Below, one piece after another: positions 31,329-44,836 of a stretch of DNA of 52,247 bases (positions within the stretch are counted from its first letter, which is position 1; every line of letters begins with the position of its first letter). This DNA is from Peptoniphilus gorbachii (lineage in GTDB: Bacteria > Bacillota > Clostridia > Tissierellales > Peptoniphilaceae), in NCBI RefSeq assembly GCF_016908115.1, contig NZ_JAFBDH010000009.1:1-52247 (forward strand). Direction: 5' to 3'. The position numbers and the translations under genes were made by a program. The notes beneath the pieces are model-generated. The model saw only the letters and a program-made list of their open reading frames with translations. It was not told the DNA's origin and did no database searches.

Positions 31329-34300
31329 ATGAAAAAGTTTAAAAGAATTTTAGTAGCAAATCGTGGCGAAATAGCCATTAGAATATTTAGAGCAGCAAGA
31401 GAAATGGGGATTCGCTCTGTTGCAATATATTCTGAAGAAGATCGACTCGCCCTTTTTAGGACTAAGGCAGACGAGTCCTACTTAATTGGCAAGGGAAAAT
31501 CGCCTCTCGATGCCTATCTTGACATTGATGAGATAATTAGCCTGGCTAAGAAAAAGGGAGTAGATGCAATTCATCCTGGCTATGGATTTTTGTCTGAAAA
31601 TCCTGAATTTGCAAGAAAATGTGAAGAAGAAGGGATTACTTTTATTGGACCAAGATCTGAAGTTATGGAAAAACTTGGAGATAAAATAACTTCAAAAATC
31701 GTTGCAAAAGAAGCGGGAGTTGCCACTATTCCAGGAATTGAAAAGCCGATTAAAAATGAAGAAGAGGCTCTTTTATTTGCAAGATCTTGTGGTTATCCTG
31801 TAATGATAAAAGCTGCTGCTGGTGGTGGCGGTAGAGGGATGAGAATAGCTGAAAGTGAAGACGAACTTTTAGAAAAATTCGAATCTGCAAAAAATGAAGC
31901 AAAAAAAGCCTTTGGCGATGATTCTATGTTCATTGAAAAATATTTACACAAGCCAAAACATATTGAGGTGCAAATTTTAGGTGATGAGTATGGAAATATT
32001 GTTCATCTTTACGAAAGAGACTGCTCAATTCAAAGACGACATCAAAAGGTAATTGAATACACTCCTGCTTTTTCTCTTCCAAAAGAATTAAGGGAAGAAA
32101 TCTGCCAAGATGCCTTAAAAATTGCAAGGTCTATTGGCTATTCTAATGCAGGGACTGTAGAATTTTTAGTTGACTCAAAGGGCGACCACTTCTTTATAGA
32201 AGTAAATCCGAGAGTTCAAGTTGAACACACTGTTACTGAAATGTGTACAGATATAGATATTGTGCAATCACAAATTTTAATTGCTATGGGATATAAACTT
32301 GACAGCGACGAAATTGGCATAAAGAGTCAAGATTCAATTGAACACAGAGGTTTTTCTATTCAATGTCGTGTTACAACAGAAGATCCTCTAAATAATTTTA
32401 TGCCTGACACTGGTCAAATTAATTTATATAGGTCATCTTCAGGCTTTGGGGTAAGACTTGATGGTGGCAACGGCTTTACTGGAGCTGTCATTTCTCCTTA
32501 TTACGATTCTCTTCTTGTAAAAGTTATAACTGAAGCAAGAACTTGGAAAGACACTATAAGAAAGGCAAAGAGATCTTTATCTGAACTTAAAGTTGGTGGA
32601 GTAAAGACTAATATTGGATTTTTATTAAATGTTTTAAATACAAAAGAATTTCAAGAGGGAACTTGCGATACAGGTTTTATAGAAGAACATCCAGAGTTAT
32701 TTGAAATAAAATCTTCTAAGGATAAAGAGTTAAGGCTAATGAAAATCATTGCCGAAAAAGTTGTAAATGACTCTAAGACTTTGGAAAAGAATTTTGATGT
32801 TCCACGAGTGCCTGAATTTGAAAAGAAAAATTTTGAAGGTTACAAGCAAATTTTTGACAAGCTTGGTGGAGAAGGTTTAAAGAAACATATTTTGGAAGAG
32901 AAAAAACTTCTTTTGACAGATACAACTATGCGTGACGCTCACCAATCTCTTATGGCAACTAGAATGAGATCTCTTGATCTTGTAAAAATTGCTGAAGCTT
33001 TAAATTACAACATGGATAAATTATTTTCTGTGGAAATGTGGGGCGGTGCAACTTTTGATGTTGCCTATAGATTTTTACACGAAGATCCATGGGAAAGACT
33101 TAAAATTTTGCGTGAAAAAATGCCAAATATGCTTTTGCAAATGCTAATTCGTGGCAACAATACTGTTGGTTACAAAAATTATCCAGATAATGTTGTAGTT
33201 AAATTTATAAAAGAGTCATCAAAAAATGGAATTGATTTATTTAGAATTTTTGACTCCTTAAATTGGCTACCAGGTATGCAACTTTCCATTGATGAAGTTC
33301 TTAAAAATGGAAAAATCGCAGAGGCAACTATGTGCTACACTGGAGATATTTTAGACGAATATAGAGACAAATATTCTATAAAATATTATATAGATTTTGC
33401 CAAGGAACTTGAAAAAACGGGAGCCCAAATAATTGGCATAAAGGATATGTCTGGACTACTAAAGCCTTATGCGGCTAAAAAATTAATTAAAAACTTAAAG
33501 GAAGAAATTGGCATCCCAATTCACCTTCACACTCACGACACTACAGGTAATGGTGTTGCAACAATTTTACAAGCTGCAGAAGCTGGAGTTGACATTGTCG
33601 ATACAGCAGTAAATTCCATGAGTGGATTAACTTCACAGCCTGCCCTAAACTCTGTTGTAGCTGCCCTTAAAAATACTGATAGGGACACAGAAATTGATTT
33701 AGATAAGGCTGAAGATATTTCAAAATATTGGGCAGCAGTAAGACCTGTCTATGCAAATTTTGAATCAGATTTAAAATCTGGAACTACAGAAATTTATAAA
33801 TATGAAATTCCAGGTGGACAATATTCAAACTTAAAACCACAAGTTGAATCCTTTGGACTTGGTCACAAGTTTAAAGATGTAAAAGAAATGTATAAAAAAG
33901 TTAATGAAATGGTTGGCGACATTGTAAAAGTTACGCCTTCATCAAAAATGGTTGGCGACTTTGCAATTTTCATGGTACAAAATGAACTCACTCCAGAAAA
34001 TATTTTAGACAAGGGAAAAAATCTCGATTATCCAGATTCTGTCATGACTTATTTTAGGGGCATGATGGGTCAACCTTATGGAGGTTTCCCAAAAGATTTG
34101 CAAGAGATGATTTTAAAGGGAGAAAAACCTATTACAAAAAGACCTGGTGAACTTCTTGTTGATGAAGATTTTGGCGCCATTAAAAAACATTTGGAAGAAA
34201 AGGGAATTAAGCCAAGTGAAGAAGATATAATTTCATCTGCCCTTTATCCAAAAGTTTTTGACAATTATATTGACTATATAAAAGAAAATGGAGAAGTTAC

Positions 34301-34754
34301 AAATATTGGCTCCGATGTATTTTTCCACGGTCTAATGGAGGGGGAATCTACAGAAATTTCCCTTGAAGAAGGAAAGACTTTAATAGTTACATTAATTGAA
34401 GTTGGAAAACTTTTGGAAAATGGCGCTAGAAATTTAACCTTTGAAATAAATGGTTCAAGAAGAACTATTAACATCAAGGACGAAACTGTTAAAAGTGGAG
34501 ATACTTTTAAAGAAGAAAAAATTTATGCAGATCCTAAAAATGAAAAAGAAGTGGGGTCTTCTATACCAGGAAAGATTGTAAAAGTCCTTGTAAGTGAAGG
34601 CGATGAAGTCAAAAAGGGCGATAAATTATTTATTGCAGAAGCCATGAAAATGGAGACAAATATTATTGCCAATGTTGATGGGAAAGTTAAAGATATATTT
34701 GTAAGAGAAGGGGACATGGTTGAAAGTGGAGAATTACTTTTAGCCTTTGAATAA
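31329..34754 (+). CDS. pyc: Pyruvate carboxylase
   Basis: A complete single-chain enzyme of 1141 residues that makes oxaloacetate from pyruvate, bicarbonate and ATP. The biotin carboxylase half (1-450) shows ANRGEIAIRIFRA, HPGYGFLSEN and the ATP loop KAAAGGGGRGM, with EVNPRVQVEHTVTE. The carboxyltransferase domain (about 530-800) begins LLTDTTMRDAHQSLMATR and contains HLHTHDTTG. The biotinyl domain has biotin-bearing Lys1107 in EAMKMET. A biotin ligase is not in the window. It is monocistronic, behind its own promoter. Confidence 0.97.
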   Translation: MKKFKRILVANRGEIAIRIFRAAREMGIRSVAIYSEEDRLALFRTKADESYLIGKGKSPLDAYLDIDEIISLAKKKGVDAIHPGYGFLSENPEFARKCEEEGITFIGPRSEVMEKLGDKITSKIVAKEAGVATIPGIEKPIKNEEEALLFARSCGYPVMIKAAAGGGGRGMRIAESEDELLEKFESAKNEAKKAFGDDSMFIEKYLHKPKHIEVQILGDEYGNIVHLYERDCSIQRRHQKVIEYTPAFSLPKELREEICQDALKIARSIGYSNAGTVEFLVDSKGDHFFIEVNPRVQVEHTVTEMCTDIDIVQSQILIAMGYKLDSDEIGIKSQDSIEHRGFSIQCRVTTEDPLNNFMPDTGQINLYRSSSGFGVRLDGGNGFTGAVISPYYDSLLVKVITEARTWKDTIRKAKRSLSELKVGGVKTNIGFLLNVLNTKEFQEGTCDTGFIEEHPELFEIKSSKDKELRLMKIIAEKVVNDSKTLEKNFDVPRVPEFEKKNFEGYKQIFDKLGGEGLKKHILEEKKLLLTDTTMRDAHQSLMATRMRSLDLVKIAEALNYNMDKLFSVEMWGGATFDVAYRFLHEDPWERLKILREKMPNMLLQMLIRGNNTVGYKNYPDNVVVKFIKESSKNGIDLFRIFDSLNWLPGMQLSIDEVLKNGKIAEATMCYTGDILDEYRDKYSIKYYIDFAKELEKTGAQIIGIKDMSGLLKPYAAKKLIKNLKEEIGIPIHLHTHDTTGNGVATILQAAEAGVDIVDTAVNSMSGLTSQPALNSVVAALKNTDRDTEIDLDKAEDISKYWAAVRPVYANFESDLKSGTTEIYKYEIPGGQYSNLKPQVESFGLGHKFKDVKEMYKKVNEMVGDIVKVTPSSKMVGDFAIFMVQNELTPENILDKGKNLDYPDSVMTYFRGMMGQPYGGFPKDLQEMILKGEKPITKRPGELLVDEDFGAIKKHLEEKGIKPSEEDIISSALYPKVFDNYIDYIKENGEVTNIGSDVFFHGLMEGESTEISLEEGKTLIVTLIEVGKLLENGARNLTFEINGSRRTINIKDETVKSGDTFKEEKIYADPKNEKEVGSSIPGKIVKVLVSEGDEVKKGDKLFIAEAMKMETNIIANVDGKVKDIFVREGDMVESGELLLAFE

Positions 34755-34818
34755 AAAATCCCTTTTTGGGTAAATTTTTATTAAATAAATTTTATTTTCA
34801 AGTCAAAGGAAGTGTGAA

Positions 34819-35130
34819 ATGAAGAAACTTTATAGATCGAGAAAAGATAGAGTTTTCGCAGGCGTATGTGGTGGCATAGCTGAATACTTGGGAATTGATT
34901 CTACAGTAATAAGGCTTATTACCTTTTTATTAATTGTGCCTGGCGGACTTAGCATTTGGGTTTATATTGCTCTTGCAATTATAATTCCTTCAGAACCCTA
35001 TGGAAATGTAATTGATGAAAGCTATGGCGAAAAATTTAATGAGCCTGATAAGAAAGAAAAAACTTACGAAGACAATTATAGAAATATTTATGAAAATCAA
35101 AATAAAAAATCAAATGATGATTTTTATTGA
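34819..35130 (+). CDS. PspC-domain membrane protein
   Basis: The protein has 103 residues with the PspC signature KLYRSRKDRVFAGVCGGIAEY (truncated here to the first 20 characteristic positions in sense), then DSTVIRLI and a membrane helix (about 30-57, GLSIWVYIALAIIIP). The C-terminal 45 residues are charged and likely disordered. The family is linked to envelope stress responses. It has its own ribosome site (GGAAGTG) and terminator. Confidence 0.88.
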   Translation: MKKLYRSRKDRVFAGVCGGIAEYLGIDSTVIRLITFLLIVPGGLSIWVYIALAIIIPSEPYGNVIDESYGEKFNEPDKKEKTYEDNYRNIYENQNKKSNDDFY

Positions 35131-35131
35131 G

Positions 35132-35158
35132 AAGAGGTCCAAGGGGACCTCTTTTTAG
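35132..35158 (+). terminator. Terminator of the PspC gene
   Basis: Perfect stem AAGAGGTCC/GGACCTCTT with loop AAGG, then TTTTA. Confidence 0.9.
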
Positions 35159-35274
35159 TGGAAAAAATTTTTAAGAAGTTTATAAAATTTTTGAGAATCT
35201 TAGAAAATCTTAGCCTAAATTATTTTCTGTATTTAATTCTTATTTATTGATACAATAAAGGCGAGGTGTTGTAA

Positions 35275-37458
35275 TTGATTACTCTTGAAGGCATTGTGGA
35301 GAGAATTATTTTTAGAAATGAAGAAAATGGATACACTGTTGCAAGGATAAATTCAGAAGATGGGGACCTTGTTATAGTGGGCTCTGCTACAATTTTTAAG
35401 GCAAATTTAAAATATAGATTCACAGGAGATTTTACATATCACAATAAATACGGCGAGCAGTTTGCCTTTGTGGACATGGAAGAAGTCATGCCAGAGGGAG
35501 AAGCTGCTATAATTTCCTATCTTTCAAGTGCAATGATACCTCATGTTGGTGAAAAAATGGCAGAGCGAATTGTAAATAAATTTAAGGACGAAACTTTAGA
35601 TGTTATTGAAAAAAATCCAGAAAAACTTTTGTCTGTGGAAGGAATTGGCAAGAAAAAATATAGAGATATAAAGGAAGCGCTAGATAAGCAATATGCCATG
35701 AGAAAAATTTTTCTATATTTTTCTAAATATAATATTTCTGCCTCTGTTATTTTAAAAATTTACAAGGAATATGGAGATGAGTCCATAGAAACTGTAATGA
35801 AAAATCCCTACGATTTAGTCGGCAAGATAAAGGGGCTTGGTTTTAAAAAGGCTGATGAAATTGCCGAGAGCCTTGGTGTAAAAAAAGATTCTGATTTTAG
35901 AAAAATAGCAGGTCTAAAGTATGCTCTTATGCTTGCCAATAGAGATGGGCACACCTATCTTCCTTTAGATAAGTTAATTAAAGCAGCAGAAAAAATTCTT
36001 GGTTTAAAATTTGAAAATATAGAGGAGCTTGCTAGGGATTTAAGTCTTGAAAAAAACTTCTTTGTAGAAAGAGATGGCGATGATTACAATTGCTATATTG
36101 CAAGATATTTAGCTGCAGAAAATTATGTTGCTGGAAAATTAAGTGACTTAAATATTTCCTTTGATGAAGATGAAAATTTTGACATAGATAAAAAAATTTC
36201 TGAGACAGAAAAATTTAGAAACATTAAACTTTCAAAGACACAGAAAAAAGCTGTAAAAGAGGCAATAAATAGAGGGGTCTTTGTCATAACTGGTGGACCT
36301 GGAACTGGAAAGACTACAACCCTAAAAGTTTTGATAGACATTTTTGAGTCCATGGATAAGGTAATTAAGCTTGCTGCTCCTACAGGTAGAGCTGCCAAGA
36401 GGATGAAAGAGCAAACTGGCAGAGATGCCTTTACTATTCACAAACTTCTTGAAATTGGTTTTAAGGAAGATATAGGTTTTTCAAATATTGAAGAGCTTGA
36501 CTGTGATGTTTTGATTTTAGATGAAGTTTCTATGGTGGATATTATTCTTATGGAAACACTTTTAAAGTCTATTGAAAGTCCAACTAGGCTTATTTTAGTT
36601 GGAGATAAGGATCAACTTCCATCAGTTGGTGCAGGAAATGTCCTTTCTGATATTTTAAAGTCAAAAGTAATAGAGTCTGTGAACTTGGAAGAAATTTTTA
36701 GGCAATCAGAGGAGTCTATGATTGTAAAAAATGCTCACTTAATAAATAAGGGCGAGATGCCAATTTTAAATGTGGGCGACTTTTTTATGATTTCTGAAAG
36801 AGGAGAAGTTAAGGGCCTTGAAATTATTAAGGATTTAGTTAAGACTAGGCTTCCAAATTATTTTAATGTAAGTGAGAGGGATGTTCAGCTTTTAACTCCA
36901 ACTAAAAAGGGAAATCACGGCACTCTTAATTTAAATAAAGTTCTCCAAGAGCATTTAAATAAAAGTGATGATTTTATTGAAGTTCTAGGAAAAAAATTTA
37001 AACTTGGCGATAGAGTTATTCAGACAAAAAATAATTATGAGCTTGAATCAAAGGTGGAAGGCGATTTTTACGAAGACAGACAAAAGGGCGTCTTCAATGG
37101 GGATTTAGGCTACATTTCAAAAATTGACAAGGAAAATAAAAAAGTAACTGTTGTCTTTGATGATGTGAGAAGTGTTGAATATTCATCTGATAATTTAGAC
37201 GAGCTTGAACTTTCTTATGCCATGACTATTCACAAGTCTCAGGGAAGTGAATTTCCAGTAGTTGTAATTCCTCTTTATCACGCAGCTCCAATGCTCCTAA
37301 CTAGGAATTTAATTTACACAGCTATAACAAGGGCATCAAAGGCAGTTGTCTTAGTTGGTCAAAGTGAGTATCTTGTTAAAATGATTGAAAACAATAAAAC
37401 TCTTAAGAGGTATTCCAATTTGGCAAAAAAATTGAGGAAGCAAAATGAAAATAATTGA
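35275..37458 (+). CDS. recD2: RecD2-type ATP-dependent DNA helicase
   Basis: The protein has 727 residues: an N-terminal OB-like domain and two helix-hairpin-helix segments (VEGIGKKKY, IKGLGFKKADE), then a superfamily 1B helicase with Walker A GGPGTGKTTT (about 341), the Walker B DVLILDEVSMVD, and the late motif AMTIHKSQGSEFPVVV. RecD2 unwinds DNA 5' to 3' outside RecBCD and acts in repair. Start is TTG at 35275, with GAGGTG at 35263-35268; no better ATG precedes the conserved N-terminus (ITLEGIVERI). It overlaps comF by 14 bases. Confidence 0.93.
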   Translation: MITLEGIVERIIFRNEENGYTVARINSEDGDLVIVGSATIFKANLKYRFTGDFTYHNKYGEQFAFVDMEEVMPEGEAAIISYLSSAMIPHVGEKMAERIVNKFKDETLDVIEKNPEKLLSVEGIGKKKYRDIKEALDKQYAMRKIFLYFSKYNISASVILKIYKEYGDESIETVMKNPYDLVGKIKGLGFKKADEIAESLGVKKDSDFRKIAGLKYALMLANRDGHTYLPLDKLIKAAEKILGLKFENIEELARDLSLEKNFFVERDGDDYNCYIARYLAAENYVAGKLSDLNISFDEDENFDIDKKISETEKFRNIKLSKTQKKAVKEAINRGVFVITGGPGTGKTTTLKVLIDIFESMDKVIKLAAPTGRAAKRMKEQTGRDAFTIHKLLEIGFKEDIGFSNIEELDCDVLILDEVSMVDIILMETLLKSIESPTRLILVGDKDQLPSVGAGNVLSDILKSKVIESVNLEEIFRQSEESMIVKNAHLINKGEMPILNVGDFFMISERGEVKGLEIIKDLVKTRLPNYFNVSERDVQLLTPTKKGNHGTLNLNKVLQEHLNKSDDFIEVLGKKFKLGDRVIQTKNNYELESKVEGDFYEDRQKGVFNGDLGYISKIDKENKKVTVVFDDVRSVEYSSDNLDELELSYAMTIHKSQGSEFPVVVIPLYHAAPMLLTRNLIYTAITRASKAVVLVGQSEYLVKMIENNKTLKRYSNLAKKLRKQNENN

Positions 37459-38047
37459 AAAGACTTGTCCTATTTGCGGAAAATTTGTAAAAAATTATGG
37501 ACTTTGTGAAGATTGCCTTGATTTAATAAATAAAAATCCTAACTATTATTATGATATAGATGGCTTAGATAATTTGCTTGTATCTTCTACTTATTCTGGC
37601 ATAATGAGAAAGCTTATAATTGATTTTAAATTCAAGGGAAAACTTAGCTATGGAGAAATTATTTCTGAAATAATGATTGAAAAACTTTTAAAAAATAATT
37701 TAGAGGAAGAAGTCATAACTTTTGTTCCCATGTATAAATCTCGTGAGAGAGAAAGGGGCTATAATCAGTCAAAAATTCTTGCGGAAAATATTGCAAAAAA
37801 ATTAGATTTAAGATGCATAGATGTTTTCTCTAAGATTAAAGATACAAAATTTCAAGTAGGACTTAAAAAGGACCAGCGCCAGATAAATTTAAAAGATGCC
37901 TTTAAAGTTACAAAAGTTCCTGAAAAGATAATAATTGTTGACGATGTAATAACTACTGGTACAACTATTTCTGAACTTGTAAAAGCTGCAAAAAAATCGG
38001 GCATAAAAAAAGTGACTGCACTAATTGCAGCCACAGAAATTGCTTAG
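37445..38047 (+). CDS. ComF-family phosphoribosyltransferase-like protein
   Basis: The protein has 200 residues. An N-terminal zinc ribbon (CPICGKF...LCEDC) is followed by the ComFC motifs YSGIMRKLIIDFKFKG, VPMYKSRERERGYNQS and the PRPP loop IIIVDDVITTGTT (about 165-177). ComFC acts in DNA uptake in competent bacteria and is often kept elsewhere. It is coupled to recD2, and its 3' end overlaps the convergent YihY gene by 4 bases. Confidence 0.9.
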   Translation: MKIIEKTCPICGKFVKNYGLCEDCLDLINKNPNYYYDIDGLDNLLVSSTYSGIMRKLIIDFKFKGKLSYGEIISEIMIEKLLKNNLEEEVITFVPMYKSRERERGYNQSKILAENIAKKLDLRCIDVFSKIKDTKFQVGLKKDQRQINLKDAFKVTKVPEKIIIVDDVITTGTTISELVKAAKKSGIKKVTALIAATEIA

Positions 38048-38976
38048 TTATCTGAATTTTCTAAATTTTTAAAAAGTGAATCATGTCTTGGCCAAATATT
38101 TAGAGATTTAAAATTTTTCATGGAGTAGAGAGTTGCGTTTATTTCTGCCCCAATTAAAATAATTATTGAAAGTAAATAAGTCCAAATTAGAAAAACTATA
38201 ATTCCTCCAAGAGATCCATAAGTAATGGAGTATTTTCCAAAGTTTGCCACATAAAATCCAAAAACTAGGGAAGTTATTATAAGGCCAAAAGTGGAAAAAA
38301 TTGCTCCAGGAAGGACTCCTCTAAAAGTAACCATATTTTCGCTACTTTTTGATGGAGAAAATTTATAAAGAAGGACAAAGGTAACTAACATATAAATTAT
38401 AGGTATTAAATTTTTTGCCAATTTCCATACCTTATCAAAAAACTCATTTTCTATGCCTAAATAATGCATTACATTTACATATATAATTTGACCAAAGATT
38501 TGTGTTAAGATTAGCAAAAATAGCATAGTTATAAGAGAGATTGTGAAAAAAAGAGCAATAAGTCTTAGCTTTATAAAACCTCTTTTTTCTGGAAAACCAT
38601 AGGATGAATTTATTATACTTATAAGTTTAAAAACTGCCGTTGATGCAGTAAAAAGACCTGCTACAAAGGAAATTGTGAAAAAAGATCCAGAAGATGAACT
38701 TTGAAGTTCTCTTAAAAAATTTGACACAATGTCTTGTATTTCAGCTGGGAGTACACTTAATAGAGAAAAAATATACTCTGGATCCAGTAAACCTGTAAAG
38801 TTTACTGCGTTTATTAATGAAATCAAAAATGGAAAAATAGATAGAACCAAAAAATAGGTTAGACTTCCTCCATAGGAGAGAGTATCGTGATTTAATATTC
38901 TATATATTAATTTATCAAAAAAAGTAAAGGCTTTTTTACCCTTTACTTTATCTATATAATTATTTAAAAATTTCAT
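38044..38976 (-). CDS. YihY/BrkB family membrane protein
   Basis: The protein has 310 residues and six membrane helices with the family motifs SYGGSLTYFLVLSIFPFLI, SSYGFPEKRGFIKLRL, PGAIFSTFGLI and YGSLGGIIVFLIWTYL. It was once annotated as RNase BN; the real role is unknown. Ribosome site GAGGAGG precedes the ATG at 38976. It runs divergently from the two-component system. Confidence 0.9.
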   Translation of the reverse strand: MKFLNNYIDKVKGKKAFTFFDKLIYRILNHDTLSYGGSLTYFLVLSIFPFLISLINAVNFTGLLDPEYIFSLLSVLPAEIQDIVSNFLRELQSSSSGSFFTISFVAGLFTASTAVFKLISIINSSYGFPEKRGFIKLRLIALFFTISLITMLFLLILTQIFGQIIYVNVMHYLGIENEFFDKVWKLAKNLIPIIYMLVTFVLLYKFSPSKSSENMVTFRGVLPGAIFSTFGLIITSLVFGFYVANFGKYSITYGSLGGIIVFLIWTYLLSIIILIGAEINATLYSMKNFKSLNIWPRHDSLFKNLENSDN

Positions 38977-39030
38977 TGAACACCTCCTCTGTATTATATA
39001 TTAATTTTTCTGTGATAACAATTCATTACA

Positions 39031-39039
39031 TGATAAAAT
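39031..39039 (+). promoter_or_regulatory. Extended -10 promoter of the two-component system
   Basis: TGA-TAAAAT (39031-39039) is an extended -10 element (TGn before the hexamer), about 20 bases before the start codon. No strong -35 is seen. Confidence 0.5.
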
Positions 39040-39058
39040 AGAAGAAAGGATGATGATT

Positions 39059-39751
39059 ATGGACTATAATATTTTAGTATGCGACGACGAAAAAGATATC
39101 TTAGACGCAATTGAAATTTACTTAAAGGCGGAAGGCTACAAGGTTTTTACTGCTAAAGATGGCGTATCTGCTCTTAAAATCCTAGAAAAAAATGAAATAC
39201 ATCTTGCCATTATAGATATAATGATGCCAGTAATGGATGGAATAACTTTAATTATGAAAATGCGTGAAACGACAAATATTCCTATTATTGTTCTTTCTGC
39301 AAAAAGTGAAGTTACAGATAAAATTGTTGGCTTAAATGTTGGTGCAGATGATTACATAACAAAACCCTTTAATGCAGTTGAATTAACTGCTAGGGTAAAT
39401 TCTCTAATTAGGAGATATTTTTCTCTAGGTGCATCAGAAATAAAAAAGGGAGATTTAAAAATTGGCAGACTTTGCATTTCTGATGAATCAAAAGAAGTTA
39501 GAGTTGAAGATGAAATAGTAAACCTAACTCCTTACGAATATAAAATTTTATATCTCCTAGTAAAAAATCCTGGAAGAGTTTTTTCTTCCACAGAAATTTA
39601 TGAGAGAGTTTGGGAAGAAGAGGCAATTGATGTTAGAAAAATTATTTCAGTACATATTTCTCATCTTCGAGACAAAGTGGAAATCAACCCAAGAAAACCA
39701 GATTTAATAAAATCAGTTTATGGAATGGGATATAAAATTGAGGCCAAGTAA
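39059..39751 (+). CDS. OmpR/PhoB-family response regulator
   Basis: The receiver domain (1-115) carries the acid pocket CDDE, phospho-acceptor Asp53 (AIIDIMMPVMDG), VLSAKSE and the Lys of ITKPF. The DNA-binding winged helix (about 130-230) ends with SVYGMGYKIE. I start it at ATG 39059 because AGAAAGG (39043-39049) has a 9-base spacing there; two ATGs at 39050 and 39053 are too close to it. Its stop overlaps the kinase start (TAATG). Confidence 0.92.
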   Translation: MDYNILVCDDEKDILDAIEIYLKAEGYKVFTAKDGVSALKILEKNEIHLAIIDIMMPVMDGITLIMKMRETTNIPIIVLSAKSEVTDKIVGLNVGADDYITKPFNAVELTARVNSLIRRYFSLGASEIKKGDLKIGRLCISDESKEVRVEDEIVNLTPYEYKILYLLVKNPGRVFSSTEIYERVWEEEAIDVRKIISVHISHLRDKVEINPRKPDLIKSVYGMGYKIEAK

Positions 39752-40968
39752 TGCTTTCTGATATAAGGGAATATTTTAAAGAAATTTTTATAAATCTTTC
39801 AGATAAAATTTTTTTGGAAAATATTTTTGTCTCTTGTGTAATTATTTTTGAATTATTTAATATAAATAAGCATTTTGTTGTATCTTGGCTAGTAACTTTT
39901 ATAATAGTCATTTTAAAAATTAAGAGAAAAAAGTTGTTAGATACAGTTTTTACATACAATCTTTATAAGTACAGACATTTCAAGAACTTTAGGCTTTTTG
40001 GCACTTTAAATGTGACACTTTTTATTTTATATATTTTATTTTATAGCCTTTTGACAAAGGGCATAGTTCTCTTAAATGTACTTTTATTTATGATTTTACG
40101 TGCGGTTTTTACAGTGGAAATTCAATTTGCACAAAATACTTTATCTATAGAACTTGTTGAGTCCATACTTTATGGATATGACTTTACAATTCCTGGACCC
40201 TTTGAAAATGAATATTTGGAAAAAATTACAGTTTTAATGGAAGATTTTAAAAAGCGTGACAGAATTAGACTTGAAGAAAGCTTTAGGTCTGAAAAATTAA
40301 AGGTGGAACTAATAACAAATATTTCTCACGATTTAAAAACTCCTTTAACTTCAATTATTAATTACGCCGATCTTTTGTCGAAAAAAGAGGAACTTGACAA
40401 TGAGGCAAAAAAATTTATAGGTATTTTAAAGAGAAATTCAACAAGACTAAAGGATTTAATTGTGGATTTAGTTTTTGCATCAAAAACTAGCACCAGAAAT
40501 ATTTCTGTGGAAAAATCCTTAGTTGAATTAAATGAAATGATTTTACAAATATACGGAGATTACGATTCTTTATTTAAAAATAAGGATTTAGATTTTTTAT
40601 ATACTTCTACAAGTGATGAAATTTTAATTTATACAGATGTAAATCTCTTTGTTAGGATTGTAGAAAATCTTCTTTCCAATGCAGTAAAACATTCAAAAAA
40701 AGGTACAAAAGTTCTTGCTGGTGTAATTGAAAGTAAAGAAACTGTTGAATTTTATATAAAAAACATTGTAGATGAAAAAGTAAATATGAACAGCGATGAA
40801 CTCTTTGAGGAACTTTTAAAGGCTGATAGGTCGAGACATTCTGAGGGATCAGGTCTTGGTCTTAACATAGTAAAAAATCTTTCAGAGATACTTGGAGGAG
40901 ATGTGAAAATTTCAATTCATGGGCAGTGGTTTGACGTACATGTACTGCTTTTAAAGGATTCAGAGTGA
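39751..40968 (+). CDS. Membrane-bound sensor histidine kinase
   Basis: The protein has 405 residues. The first 130 residues hold about four membrane helices with almost no external loop, as in kinases that sense within the membrane. HisKA has NISHDLKTPLTSI (about 187-199). The ATPase domain has an N-box ENLLSNAVKHSKKG (about 306) and a single G-box SGLGLNIVKNLSE (about 366). It is coupled to the response regulator. No transporter or target operon is adjacent, so the signal is unknown. Confidence 0.9.
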   Translation: MLSDIREYFKEIFINLSDKIFLENIFVSCVIIFELFNINKHFVVSWLVTFIIVILKIKRKKLLDTVFTYNLYKYRHFKNFRLFGTLNVTLFILYILFYSLLTKGIVLLNVLLFMILRAVFTVEIQFAQNTLSIELVESILYGYDFTIPGPFENEYLEKITVLMEDFKKRDRIRLEESFRSEKLKVELITNISHDLKTPLTSIINYADLLSKKEELDNEAKKFIGILKRNSTRLKDLIVDLVFASKTSTRNISVEKSLVELNEMILQIYGDYDSLFKNKDLDFLYTSTSDEILIYTDVNLFVRIVENLLSNAVKHSKKGTKVLAGVIESKETVEFYIKNIVDEKVNMNSDELFEELLKADRSRHSEGSGLGLNIVKNLSEILGGDVKISIHGQWFDVHVLLLKDSE

Positions 40969-40978
40969 TTATATTTTA

Positions 40979-41007
40979 TTGACAAAGAAATGAATTTGAA
41001 ATAAAAT
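40979..41007 (+). promoter_or_regulatory. Promoter of the type III glutamine synthetase gene
   Basis: TTGACA (40979-40984), 17-base spacer, TAAAAT (41002-41007): near-consensus. It lies just after the kinase stop and before the leader terminator. Confidence 0.8.
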
Positions 41008-41031
41008 AAAAAGAAACCACAGGTTTTTCAT

Positions 41032-41068
41032 AATGGCAATTTTAATTAATTGCCATTTTTTTATTTTT
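41032..41068 (+). terminator. Leader terminator (attenuator) before glnN
   Basis: AATGGCAATT (41032-41041) and AATTGCCATT (41048-41057) form a perfect 10-bp stem followed by TTTTTTATTTTT. It begins about 18 bases after the predicted transcription start and ends before ribosome site GGGGGG. A small hairpin AAACC-ACA-GGTTT precedes it. It could also end read-through from the kinase gene. Confidence 0.7.
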
Positions 41069-41090
41069 CAGGAACTTTTAGGGGGGAATT

Positions 41091-44770
<3,680 letters not shown>

Positions 44771-44776
44771 AAAAAT

Positions 44777-44813
44777 AAATCTCATCCAAAATTAAATTGG
44801 ATGAGATTTTTTA
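44777..44813. terminator. Bidirectional terminator between pyrG and nadK
   Basis: A 13-bp perfect stem, AAATCTCATCCAA (44777-44789)/TTGGATGAGATTT (44797-44809), has T-runs on both strands and ends two convergent genes. Confidence 0.9.
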
Positions 44814-44836
44814 CTAAAAACCCTAAAATTTAAAAT

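Noticed and set aside
41014-41057. ANTAR-target hairpin pair in the glnN leader.
   Set aside because: The loops are not the expected hexaloops with A1 and G4; only a plain terminator hairpin is supported.
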